Assembly: GCF_030732225.1 (NCBI RefSeq)
Contig: NZ_CP132230.1
Span: 2,041,001-2,105,000 of the forward strand
Source: Streptococcus iniae
GTDB taxonomy: Bacteria; Bacillota; Bacilli; Lactobacillales; Streptococcaceae
Direction of reading: 5' to 3'
Length of the DNA stretch: 64,000 nucleotides
Under the pieces are notes generated by a model that searched no databases, had not been told where the DNA came from, and saw nothing but the letters and a program-made list of their open reading frames with translations. Of the stretch, positions 53,876 to 61,684 are shown piece after piece; the first letter of the stretch is position 1, and each line of letters begins with the position of its first letter. A program made the translations under genes and the position numbers.

Positions 53876-55501
53876 CTATTTCCCTAAAATAGCAAGTGTT
53901 TGATAGGGTTTTAAGGTCACTTTATCTGTAACAATGTGATCATCATAGTTACTGATTAAGACCTGACCATGTTGATAAGCAAGTGGCAAGTTCAAAGTCA
54001 CTTCTTCTTCATAGAAATGATTCAAAACGAGTAACTGTTGTCCATCCAATTCTCTCTCAAAAGCATAAACTGACTCACTATCTTGATAAGCAGCCTTATA
54101 ATCTCCTTCAGCAATCAATGGCATTTCTTTACGAAGTTTAATCAGTTTTTGATAGAATGGGAAGATTTTACCATTCTTTTCGTTTTCAACATTAATTTGT
54201 GAGTATGACTTACCAGCCTTCAACCAAGGAGTAGCTGTTGAAAAACCTGCATTTTGACTAGCATCCCATTGCATTGGTGTACGTGAATTATCCCGTGATT
54301 TTGCTTTGATGATTTCAAAAGCTTCTTCTTTTGACTTCCCTTGATCTAGCATCATCTGATAAGCATTTAAACTCTCAATGTCAACATAATCAGCCATTGA
54401 ATCATAATCCGGATCAAGCATACCAATTTCTTCGCCCATATAGATATAAGGTGTGCCACGTGATAAATGAATCGATGCTGCTAACATGGTTGCTCCTTCA
54501 TTTCTAAAGTCCTCCACATTAACAAAACGATTCAAAGCACGTGGTTGGTCATGATTATTATAGAACAAGGCATTCCAGCCATTACCCTGACTCATGCCTT
54601 CTCCCCAAGAATGGAAAAGATCACGTAAAGCAAGAAAATCAAAGTCCATAATAGTCCACTTTTGACCATCTTGATAATCCACCTTCAAATGATGGAAGTT
54701 AAAAGCCATAGATAATTCTTCACGTTCTGGTGCAGTGTATAAAATACAATTTTCAATAGTTGTTGCAGACATTTCACCAACAGTCATAAAGGAAGTGTCT
54801 TGACCAAAACTGGCATTGTTCATCATTTTCAGGTAATCATGTGTGATTGGTTTATCAGTATAGGCTGGTTTGCCATCATTAATTGGACAATCTTCTAATT
54901 CTTGGTCTTTACCTATCAAATTAATCACATCAAAGCGAAAACCTTTAACACCCTTATCACGCCAGAAATTAACAACTTTAAAAAGCTCTTCACGGACATG
55001 AGGATTACGCCAATTAAGGTCAGCTTGTGTCACATCAAAAAGGTGCAGATAATACTTACCGGTATCCCCAAAAGGCGCCCAGGCATTACCACCAAATTTA
55101 GACACCCAGTCAGTTGGTTGGTCTCTCAAAATAAAGAAATCCTGATAAAAGCTGTCACCAGCTAAGGCTTTTTGGAACCACTCATGATCTGTTGAACAAT
55201 GGTTTAAAACCATATCCAACATAAACTCAATGCCATTGTCCTTGGCAATAGCAACCATCTCTTCAAAATCAGCCATAGTCCCAAACTCAGGATTAACAGC
55301 CCTATAATCTGACACATCGTAACCATTGTCTCTTTGAGGACTTGGATAAAATGGGTTTAGCCAAACCATATCAACACCAAGTTCTTTTAAATAAGGAATT
55401 TTGTCAATAATCCCACGCAAATCTCCAACGCCGTTACCACTTGTATCCTTATAAGATTTTGGATAAATTTGGTAAACAACTTTTCTTTTATCAATAGCCA
55501 T
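53876..55501 (-). CDS. treC: Trehalose-6-phosphate hydrolase
   Basis: A 541-residue GH13 enzyme that cleaves trehalose 6-phosphate into glucose and glucose 6-phosphate. Conserved GH13 blocks are present: DMVLNHCSTDHEW, GFRFDVINL with nucleophile Asp, FMTVGEMSA with acid/base Glu, and YNNHDQPR. DexB-type alpha-glucosidases are close relatives; the adjacent trehalose PTS decides for treC. It follows treB by 64 bases containing a hairpin. Confidence 0.93.
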   Translation of the reverse strand: MAIDKRKVVYQIYPKSYKDTSGNGVGDLRGIIDKIPYLKELGVDMVWLNPFYPSPQRDNGYDVSDYRAVNPEFGTMADFEEMVAIAKDNGIEFMLDMVLNHCSTDHEWFQKALAGDSFYQDFFILRDQPTDWVSKFGGNAWAPFGDTGKYYLHLFDVTQADLNWRNPHVREELFKVVNFWRDKGVKGFRFDVINLIGKDQELEDCPINDGKPAYTDKPITHDYLKMMNNASFGQDTSFMTVGEMSATTIENCILYTAPEREELSMAFNFHHLKVDYQDGQKWTIMDFDFLALRDLFHSWGEGMSQGNGWNALFYNNHDQPRALNRFVNVEDFRNEGATMLAASIHLSRGTPYIYMGEEIGMLDPDYDSMADYVDIESLNAYQMMLDQGKSKEEAFEIIKAKSRDNSRTPMQWDASQNAGFSTATPWLKAGKSYSQINVENEKNGKIFPFYQKLIKLRKEMPLIAEGDYKAAYQDSESVYAFERELDGQQLLVLNHFYEEEVTLNLPLAYQHGQVLISNYDDHIVTDKVTLKPYQTLAILGK

Positions 55502-55523
55502 ATTTTTCCTTCCTTAAATGGTT

Positions 55524-55547
55524 ATAGGAACTGTCGCCAGTTCCTAT
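55524..55547 (-). other. Perfect hairpin between treB and treC
   Basis: ATAGGAACTG / CAGTTCCTAT, 4-base loop, no T-run. Probably an RNA stability or processing element setting the treB to treC ratio. Confidence 0.55.
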
Positions 55548-55565
55548 TATCCATATGTCAATTCC

Positions 55566-57542
55566 TTATTTCTTTTCAGCCACAAACAAGTCTTCATTGC
55601 GGGAAATGTGACCAGACAAATCATGTTTGAATACTAAGTTATAAGCATCTTGATTTGTCACAACAACTGGTGTTTCCGTTTTGTAACCAGCAGCTTCGAT
55701 AAGGTCAATATCAAATGAAATCAAAGGATCTCCAACTTTAACCATATCACCTTGTTGAACATGACTTGTAAAGCCTTTTCCTTCAAGATTTACAGTATCC
55801 ATACCAATGTGCATTAGTAATTCCAAGCCTTCAGTTGACACTAGACCAACAGCGTGTTTTGTTGGGAAAAGTACTGTCACTTGACCATCAACTGGAGAAA
55901 CCAACTTCCCATCAGTAGGTTGAATAAGCAATCCTTGTCCCATAATACCTTGGGCAAATACTTGATCACTAGCTTCGCTCAATGCTTTTACACTACCAGT
56001 CAATGGACTTGTAAGAGCAACACTAGTACCATTAGTTAAACTTGTTACTTCAGAAGAAGTTTCCGCTTGATTTGACAAATCATTAGCTTCCATTAACTCT
56101 TGCTCTTCAACTTTAGTCATGATTTTTGATTTATGGAAGAAGAAAGTTAATAACATCGGTACTGCAATAGCTGCAGCCATACAGATAAAGAATGGAATCA
56201 TATATTTAGCGTTGATTGACATAAATCCTGGAAGTCCCCCAACACCAATAGCATTAGCTTGAACATTAAATGTTGTTGATAATAAACCAGCAACACCTGA
56301 ACCAATCATACCAGCTACAAATGGATAGATGTATTTAACGTTAACACCAAACAATGCAGGCTCTGTAACCCCAAGATAAGCTGAGATAGCTGCTGCAAGC
56401 GACACTTCTGCTTTACGTTCATCATGACGATTCATCAAGTAATAGGCAAAGACAGCAGAACCTTGAGCAATGTTTGAAAGAGCAATCATTGGCCATAGAC
56501 CAGTTGTACGACTTGCAGTATCTGCAATCAATTGCGTATCAATAGCATTTGTCATATGGTGAAGACCAGTAATAACAAGTGGTGCATAAAGTGCTCCAAA
56601 AATAGCACCAAACAACCATTTAACAGGTCCAGTTAAACCAGCAAGAACAACAAATGAAATTCCTTTACCAATTGTCCAACCAAGAGGCCCTAACACCGTA
56701 TGCGCAAGAATTAAAGCGGGAACCAATGACAAGAATGGTACAAAAATCATTGAAATAACTTCTGGAATACGTTTCCGCCAGAAAATTTCAAGATAAGACA
56801 GTGATAAACCTGCTAATAAAGCTGGAATAACTTGGGCTTGATAACCAATACGATTAATTTGGAAAGCACCAAAATCCCAAACCCAGTTCTTAGCAATTTC
56901 AGAAGCGGGAGTACTTGTTACAGCATAGGCATTTAGCAACTGTGGTGAAACCAAACAGATTCCTAATACAATACCAAGAATTTGAGTAGTCCCCATTTTA
57001 CGTGTCACAGACCATGTAATACCTACAGGCAAGAAGTGGAAAATAGCTTCTCCTGGTAACCATAAGAAATGATTAACCCCAGCCCAGAAAGTAGACACTT
57101 CAACAATTTTTTTACCGTCTAGAAATTCAAAAGGAACACCCTCAAGAATATTACGGAAGCCTAAAATAAGACCCCCAACAATGATTGCAGGAATGATCGG
57201 TGTAAAGATTTCAGCAAGCATTGTCATCACACGTTGGATAACATTTTGATTACTTTTAGCCGCTGACTTAGCTGCTTCTTTAGAAACACCTTCTACCCCA
57301 GATACTGCCGTGAAGTCATTATAAAAAATTGGCACATCATTTCCAATGATAACTTGGAATTGACCGGCATTTGTAAATGTCCCTTTAACGGCAGAAATTT
57401 TTTCAATTTCTTTAACATTAGCTTTGCTATTGTCATTAAGAACAAAACGCATGCGCGTTGCACAGTGAGTAACAGCTTTGATATTTTCTTTACCGCCAAT
57501 AGCGGCAAGAAGGGTCCGAGCTTCATTTTCAAATTTTCCCAT
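55566..57542 (-). CDS. treB: Trehalose-specific PTS EIIBCA
   Basis: A 658-residue three-domain PTS permease. EIIB at 1-85 (phospho-Cys in VTHCATRMRF), EIIC membrane domain about 105-470, and a crr-like EIIA about 500-645 (MHIGMDTVNLEG with phospho-His). It imports trehalose as trehalose 6-phosphate. A perfect cre lies upstream and treR diverges from it. Confidence 0.93.
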   Translation of the reverse strand: MGKFENEARTLLAAIGGKENIKAVTHCATRMRFVLNDNSKANVKEIEKISAVKGTFTNAGQFQVIIGNDVPIFYNDFTAVSGVEGVSKEAAKSAAKSNQNVIQRVMTMLAEIFTPIIPAIIVGGLILGFRNILEGVPFEFLDGKKIVEVSTFWAGVNHFLWLPGEAIFHFLPVGITWSVTRKMGTTQILGIVLGICLVSPQLLNAYAVTSTPASEIAKNWVWDFGAFQINRIGYQAQVIPALLAGLSLSYLEIFWRKRIPEVISMIFVPFLSLVPALILAHTVLGPLGWTIGKGISFVVLAGLTGPVKWLFGAIFGALYAPLVITGLHHMTNAIDTQLIADTASRTTGLWPMIALSNIAQGSAVFAYYLMNRHDERKAEVSLAAAISAYLGVTEPALFGVNVKYIYPFVAGMIGSGVAGLLSTTFNVQANAIGVGGLPGFMSINAKYMIPFFICMAAAIAVPMLLTFFFHKSKIMTKVEEQELMEANDLSNQAETSSEVTSLTNGTSVALTSPLTGSVKALSEASDQVFAQGIMGQGLLIQPTDGKLVSPVDGQVTVLFPTKHAVGLVSTEGLELLMHIGMDTVNLEGKGFTSHVQQGDMVKVGDPLISFDIDLIEAAGYKTETPVVVTNQDAYNLVFKHDLSGHISRNEDLFVAEKK

Positions 57543-57631
57543 TAGAATTCCCCTAAATCCTTTTCCTTTGATTGCTTAGGCAAGCAAGTTTTAAAATGAA
57601 TAAGTTTGTCATCAACTGACTGACACCTTAA

Positions 57632-57647
57632 TTGTAATCGATTGCAA
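57632..57647. promoter_or_regulatory. cre site in the treB/treR divergent region
   Basis: TTGTAATCGATTGCAA matches the cre consensus perfectly in both orientations (57632-57646 and complement of 57633-57647), so CcpA could repress treBC and possibly treR. Confidence 0.75.
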
Positions 57648-57668
57648 ATTTGTAGGCAAGTTGTTTGG

Positions 57669-57696
57669 TTGAAAAAAAGGATATTTTTGGTAAAAT
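57669..57696 (+). promoter_or_regulatory. treR promoter
   Basis: TTGAAA (57669-57674), 16-base spacer, TAAAAT (57691-57696). Confidence 0.65.
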
Positions 57697-57746
57697 AAGA
57701 GATGTTGTATGTTTTAAAGTAGACAAATGAGAAAGATAGACTAGTA

Positions 57747-58460
57747 ATGAAGAAATACGAAAGCATTTTTAAAGACCTCGAAACAAAAATTTCAAAAGAA
57801 GTTTATGCCATAGATGACTTTTTACCAACTGAAATCGAATTAAGTAAAGACTATAATGTTAGTAGGGATACTATTCGAAAAGCACTCAATCTTTTAGCAA
57901 AAGCTGGTTTGGTCAAAAAACAACAAGGTCGAGGAACACAGGTGATTAAACACCACCATATTTTATTTCCTATATCTGAATTAACAAGTTACCAAGAACT
58001 TGTTTCCTATTTTGATATGGATTCTAAAACCAACGTGATTGCTATTGACAAACTCATTGTTGATCCTAAAATGGAAAAGTTGACTGGCTTTCCAACACAT
58101 TCACTGGTTTGGCGCGTTACCAGACAAAGAGTGGTAGACGGGGTTGCCTCTGTATTGGATATCGACTATTTGGACAAGGATATTGTGCCAAATATGACAA
58201 GGGAAATCGCCCAAATATCACTTTATGCCTTCTTGGAAAAAGACTTAAAACTGTCTATTGATTTTGCTCTAAAGGAAGTCACTATCGATCAAGTCAATGA
58301 CCGAGATAAAATTCTATTAGATCTTGGTTCAGACAAACATGTGGTTTCTGTCAAATCTAAAGTATACCTCTCAAATAACAAGCAATTTCAATTTACTGAA
58401 AGCCGACATAAATTAGAGAAATTCAAATTTGTTGATTTTGCAAGACGCAATCCCAAATAA
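57747..58460 (+). CDS. treR: Trehalose operon repressor TreR
   Basis: A 237-residue GntR/HutC-type regulator. The winged helix is at 1-70 (FLPTEIELSKDYNVSRDTIRKALNLLAKAGLVKKQQGRGT) and a UTRA ligand domain follows (LVWRVTRQRVVDGV ... FQFTESRHKLEKFKF). The effector is presumably trehalose 6-phosphate. It is divergent from treB. Confidence 0.92.
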   Translation: MKKYESIFKDLETKISKEVYAIDDFLPTEIELSKDYNVSRDTIRKALNLLAKAGLVKKQQGRGTQVIKHHHILFPISELTSYQELVSYFDMDSKTNVIAIDKLIVDPKMEKLTGFPTHSLVWRVTRQRVVDGVASVLDIDYLDKDIVPNMTREIAQISLYAFLEKDLKLSIDFALKEVTIDQVNDRDKILLDLGSDKHVVSVKSKVYLSNNKQFQFTESRHKLEKFKFVDFARRNPK

Positions 58461-58473
58461 GAATACTTATGAC

Positions 58474-58500
58474 AAGCCTTCCTTGACAGAAGGGCTTTTT
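58474..58500 (+). terminator. treR terminator overlapping the yaaA promoter
   Basis: AAGCCTTC, loop CTTGACA, GAAGGGCTT with one bulged G, then TTTT. The loop carries the -35 box of the next gene. Confidence 0.75.
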
Positions 58501-58512
58501 CTTTACTACAAT
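58483..58512 (+). promoter_or_regulatory. yaaA promoter
   Basis: TTGACA (58483-58488), 18-base spacer, TACAAT (58507-58512). The ATG at 58519 is 7 bases after the -10, so the message is probably leaderless or nearly so. Confidence 0.65.
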
Positions 58513-58518
58513 AGTCTT

Positions 58519-59250
58519 ATGTTAACTTATTTAATTCCAACAGCTAAAGAAATGACCACACCAGAAAGGGCTTTTAAGTGTCCGTTACCTGAAAAGAGTA
58601 AACCCATTTTAGCAGCACTGCTTTCCTTATCTGAAGAAGAACTGGCAAAAGCCTACCATTTAAAAGAAGAAGCCACTCTAAAAGAAATAGAACGCCTGCA
58701 AAAGATTGCTGATGCTAGTGCAAGCTCTTACTTTGCTTACCAACTGTTTAATGGGCTTATGTATCGTTATATCGAGCGGACAGACTTATCTCAAGAAGAA
58801 GAAAACTATCTTTTTGAACATGTTTACATTACGTCTTCTCTTTACGGTGTAATCCCATTCAATCATAAAATAGCCAAGCATCGTCTTGACTTCCATACTA
58901 AAGTCAAGGTTAATGGCAGGTCTCTCAAGCAATACTGGCGTCAAGACTATGATCGCTTTGTCACTGAGGATAAAGTCATTGTCTCTCTCTTATCTAGCGA
59001 ATTTGAAGAAGTGTTTTCAACAGATGTTAAAAAGCTGTGGATAAGTGTGCGCTTTATGGAGGAAAAAGCTGGCCAACTCAAGACTCATTCCACCATCTCA
59101 AAAAAAGCACGTGGGAGCTTTTTAACAGCAGCAATGAAAGCCAATTGCCAAAGTATCGAAAACCTTAAATCCCTTGATTTTAAAGGCTTTCGCTTTCATC
59201 CTGAACTCTCTGATAAACAAACATTAACCTATATCAAAAAAGAGGCATGA
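58519..59250 (+). CDS. yaaA: YaaA-family peroxide stress protein
   Basis: A 243-residue DUF328/UPF0246 protein. E. coli YaaA lowers intracellular free iron and limits Fenton damage in peroxide stress. Conserved segments: YLIPTAKEM at the start, YRYIERTDLSQEEENYL mid, and the C-terminal KARGSFLTA ... GFRFHPELSD. The open frame extends 30 codons upstream into treR, but the ATG at 58519 matches family N-termini. No Shine-Dalgarno is visible, consistent with leaderless translation. Confidence 0.88.
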   Translation: MLTYLIPTAKEMTTPERAFKCPLPEKSKPILAALLSLSEEELAKAYHLKEEATLKEIERLQKIADASASSYFAYQLFNGLMYRYIERTDLSQEEENYLFEHVYITSSLYGVIPFNHKIAKHRLDFHTKVKVNGRSLKQYWRQDYDRFVTEDKVIVSLLSSEFEEVFSTDVKKLWISVRFMEEKAGQLKTHSTISKKARGSFLTAAMKANCQSIENLKSLDFKGFRFHPELSDKQTLTYIKKEA

Positions 59251-59263
59251 GCCTCTTTTTTTG
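59237..59263 (+). terminator. yaaA terminator
   Basis: AAAAGAGGC, ATGA loop, GCCTCTTTT and T-run, overlapping the stop codon. Confidence 0.88.
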
Positions 59264-59266
59264 TCT

Positions 59267-59318
59267 TTATTCACAAATTTTAAACTTATTAACAGCCTGT
59301 GGATAAGTTTGAGGATAA
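59267..59318. promoter_or_regulatory. Cluster of DnaA-box-like 9-mers between yaaA and nrdG
   Basis: TTATTCACA (59267-59275), the complement of TTATCCACA (59298-59306, exact consensus) and of TTATCCTCA (59310-59318) lie within 52 bases in a gap of about 100 bases between convergent genes. Confidence 0.45.
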
Positions 59319-59353
59319 GAAGTGGAGAAGTCTTAAACTAGCATTTAAATCCT

Positions 59354-59974
59354 TTACTCACTTTTAGATGTTGTACGATTTAGAACTTCTACAGCCTGAT
59401 GGCCATCATTAAGTTTGTCCCAAATAACAACTTTATTAGCCGCTAATGACTTTTGCACATCAATAATACGTTGATTTGATGACCCCCTAAACTGTAACAT
59501 TAGGTTTTTTTTACTGATATCAAAACGACCATCAACCAAAATATCAATCAAGGCTAACAACTCCAATTTATCGTCAGTTTCAAGCATCATCTCTTCCCAA
59601 GTATAACCTGTCCAAGACCAAATATCTTTTTCTGGTAATTCCCGACGAATGCGTTTCACTAAAGGAAGCAAAATCTCCGTGTTAAGAAAAGGTTCACCAC
59701 CTAGTAAGGTTAACCCCTGAACATAAGGTTTAGCCAAATCAGCCATAATTTGATTTTCCAATTCCTCTGTATAAGGAATCCCTGCATTAAAAGACCAGGT
59801 AGCTGCATTATAACACCCTTTACAATGAAACATACAGCCTGACACATAAAGCGAATTACGGACACCTTCACCATCAACAAAGTTAAAGGCCTTGTAATCA
59901 ATGACTCTTTTCTTACTCAACTCGGAACTTTTCCATTCTTGTGGTTCTGGTGTATTCCAACATTTACTTTCCAT
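59354..59974 (-). CDS. nrdG: Anaerobic ribonucleotide reductase activating protein
   Basis: A 206-residue radical-SAM enzyme that installs the glycyl radical on NrdD. The iron-sulfur motif is C-M-F-H-C-K-G-C near 47-54, with GGEPFLN as the SAM-binding region near 92. The first 25 residues form a short extension. It is the last gene of the nrdD operon. It starts 9 bases after the acetyltransferase stop. Confidence 0.94.
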   Translation of the reverse strand: MESKCWNTPEPQEWKSSELSKKRVIDYKAFNFVDGEGVRNSLYVSGCMFHCKGCYNAATWSFNAGIPYTEELENQIMADLAKPYVQGLTLLGGEPFLNTEILLPLVKRIRRELPEKDIWSWTGYTWEEMMLETDDKLELLALIDILVDGRFDISKKNLMLQFRGSSNQRIIDVQKSLAANKVVIWDKLNDGHQAVEVLNRTTSKSE

Positions 59975-59983
59975 TTGGCAGCC

Positions 59984-60484
59984 TCACTTAACAGTAATCC
60001 AATAACGTTCGACCTGATCTCTGATATCCTCTAAAATACCTTGATTAGCCAAAATAACTGCTCGACTAGCCAAATTACTAGTATGACAGGTAACTAGTAG
60101 CTTCTTAATGCCTTTTGACTTAGCTTGACTAACACCTAACTTGAGCATTTCTTTAGCGTAGCCTTTCCCACGTTCGCTTGGTCTGATGGAATAACCAATA
60201 TGCCCTCCACACTTTAACAGAGCATCATTTAGCCCAAGGCGTAAACTCAAAAAACCTAGTGGCTTATTTTGAGTATCAAAAGCCACAAATTGAATAGAGG
60301 GAACAAAGCCATTTGCAATAGCAATTCCCATCTCATTTAAGTGATTTTTTGCTATCCAGTTTTGAAAATCAAAAGAATCTTCTGGCCAAAACCCTCCATC
60401 ATGTGGGGAATCAAAAGCTTTAAACTCTTGCATCATTGCTATTACTTGATTTTTATCTGTTTCTTCAGGTCGTCTTAGTTGCAT
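59984..60484 (-). CDS. GNAT-family N-acetyltransferase
   Basis: A 166-residue acyltransferase. The acetyl-CoA loop RPSERGKGYAKEML (RxxGxG/A variant) is near 111-124. It resembles RimJ/YjgM-like small GNATs; the substrate is unknown. The open frame is longer, but the ATG at 60484 has GAGGA and avoids overlap with the oxidoreductase gene. It sits within the nrdD-nrdG operon. Confidence 0.85.
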   Translation of the reverse strand: MQLRRPEETDKNQVIAMMQEFKAFDSPHDGGFWPEDSFDFQNWIAKNHLNEMGIAIANGFVPSIQFVAFDTQNKPLGFLSLRLGLNDALLKCGGHIGYSIRPSERGKGYAKEMLKLGVSQAKSKGIKKLLVTCHTSNLASRAVILANQGILEDIRDQVERYWITVK

Positions 60485-60494
60485 ATGTTCCTCG

Positions 60495-61427
60495 CTAGTT
60501 AGGAAGAGTGATATCCAGCTCTCCATGTTCGCTTGATGATTGCGCAATCTGATGGCAAAGCCAATGACTCATCAAACTTGACTCAACATTGACAGGGTTG
60601 ACACCCGACTTGACAGCTTCTAAAAAACTATTAATGACGGTTTCAAAGCCTCGTTTATAGAGAGTCGTGTCCCAAGAACCAAAAGCTTTAACTTCCTTGT
60701 CAGTCCCCTTGTAAATGGTTAACTCATCCAAGTTCTCAAGGTGCCCTGTTGCTTCAGGTGTTTGGACTTCCATCACTTCTCGACGACTACCAGATTGTAA
60801 ATTCATTCCAACTATAATTTGGCTAGATGCCGTTTCAAGACTAACAGAAACATGGCTTAAAAGTTGATTTTCTAAATGGTAACGAAAGCGCCCTCTCAAA
60901 GGCTTTTCATCACTCAAAAACAAGGCAGTGTCTAAAGGGTGAATAAAAAAGTCGAAGAGTTTAAAAACTTTATGACCAACACTATTTACATCATTTTTTT
61001 CAACAATGATTCTTTTCTTAGATGCTAACTCTTTTAAATCACTAAGTCGTGGAGCAAAACGTCTGTTAAATCCAGCCATTAAGAAGGTATTATTAGCCTT
61101 AGCAAGGTCATAAAGATGCTGAGTCTCTTCAAAAGACTCCGTTAATGGTTTATCCATATAAACTGGAATACCTGCTTTTAAAAAAAGAGAAGCTAAAGTA
61201 AAATGCGCTTTTGTTGCTGCATGAATAAAGACGCCATCTAAGCTTACATTTACAAGTTGGTTGACATCAGTGTAAATCGTTGAATTGCCAAATAAGTTAT
61301 CAACTTGCTCACGGATAACATTATCACGTGTAGAAATATGCCAATGAACATCCTTAAGTTGACGCATATAGGGAAGGTAAGCTTTTTGAGCAATTCCCCC
61401 TAACCCTATCAGTCCAATATCTAACAT
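60495..61427 (-). CDS. Gfo/Idh/MocA-family oxidoreductase
   Basis: A 310-residue NAD(P)-dependent dehydrogenase. The Rossmann start MLDIGLIGLGGIAQKAYLP and the conserved YMDKPLTESFEE (with the EKP/DKP lysine near 93-97) are family signatures. Substrate probably a sugar derivative, but not deducible. It lies between the small ORF and the GNAT gene, in the anaerobic reductase operon. Confidence 0.88.
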   Translation of the reverse strand: MLDIGLIGLGGIAQKAYLPYMRQLKDVHWHISTRDNVIREQVDNLFGNSTIYTDVNQLVNVSLDGVFIHAATKAHFTLASLFLKAGIPVYMDKPLTESFEETQHLYDLAKANNTFLMAGFNRRFAPRLSDLKELASKKRIIVEKNDVNSVGHKVFKLFDFFIHPLDTALFLSDEKPLRGRFRYHLENQLLSHVSVSLETASSQIIVGMNLQSGSRREVMEVQTPEATGHLENLDELTIYKGTDKEVKAFGSWDTTLYKRGFETVINSFLEAVKSGVNPVNVESSLMSHWLCHQIAQSSSEHGELDITLPN

Positions 61428-61455
61428 AAGAAACCTTCTTCCTTAATTTTGAGAC

Positions 61456-61602
61456 TTACTTTTCCTTTTTTGTCATTTTTTTCAGAAAAGCTGCCTTTAA
61501 ATCTTTTGCATCTGTTTTTTGTTTAGCACTTTTTGAGCTATTTTTCTCATGAAATCGCTCAACTTGTTGCATGCCTTTATAATCTAATTGATATTTTCCC
61601 AT
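61456..61602 (-). CDS. Small basic hypothetical protein in the nrd operon
   Basis: A 48-residue Lys-rich protein, MGKYQLDYKGMQQVERFHEKN... ending KMTKKEK. AAGGAAA lies before the ATG. It follows nrdD by 82 bases containing a hairpin. I know of no function; a short gene in this position recurs in related streptococci, to my recollection. Confidence 0.6.
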   Translation of the reverse strand: MGKYQLDYKGMQQVERFHEKNSSKSAKQKTDAKDLKAAFLKKMTKKEK

Positions 61603-61623
61603 AATAATTTCCTTTTCTTGATA

Positions 61624-61658
61624 AATAAAAGATTGCTTGCATGAAGCAACCTTTTATT
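61624..61658 (-). terminator. Attenuator/terminator after nrdD
   Basis: Minus-strand AAAAGGTTGCTT / AAGCAATCTTTT stem with one mismatch and T-rich tail. Partial read-through would reach the downstream genes and nrdG. Confidence 0.65.
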
Positions 61659-61684
61659 CTAGCATAACATATTTACCTAGTGAC

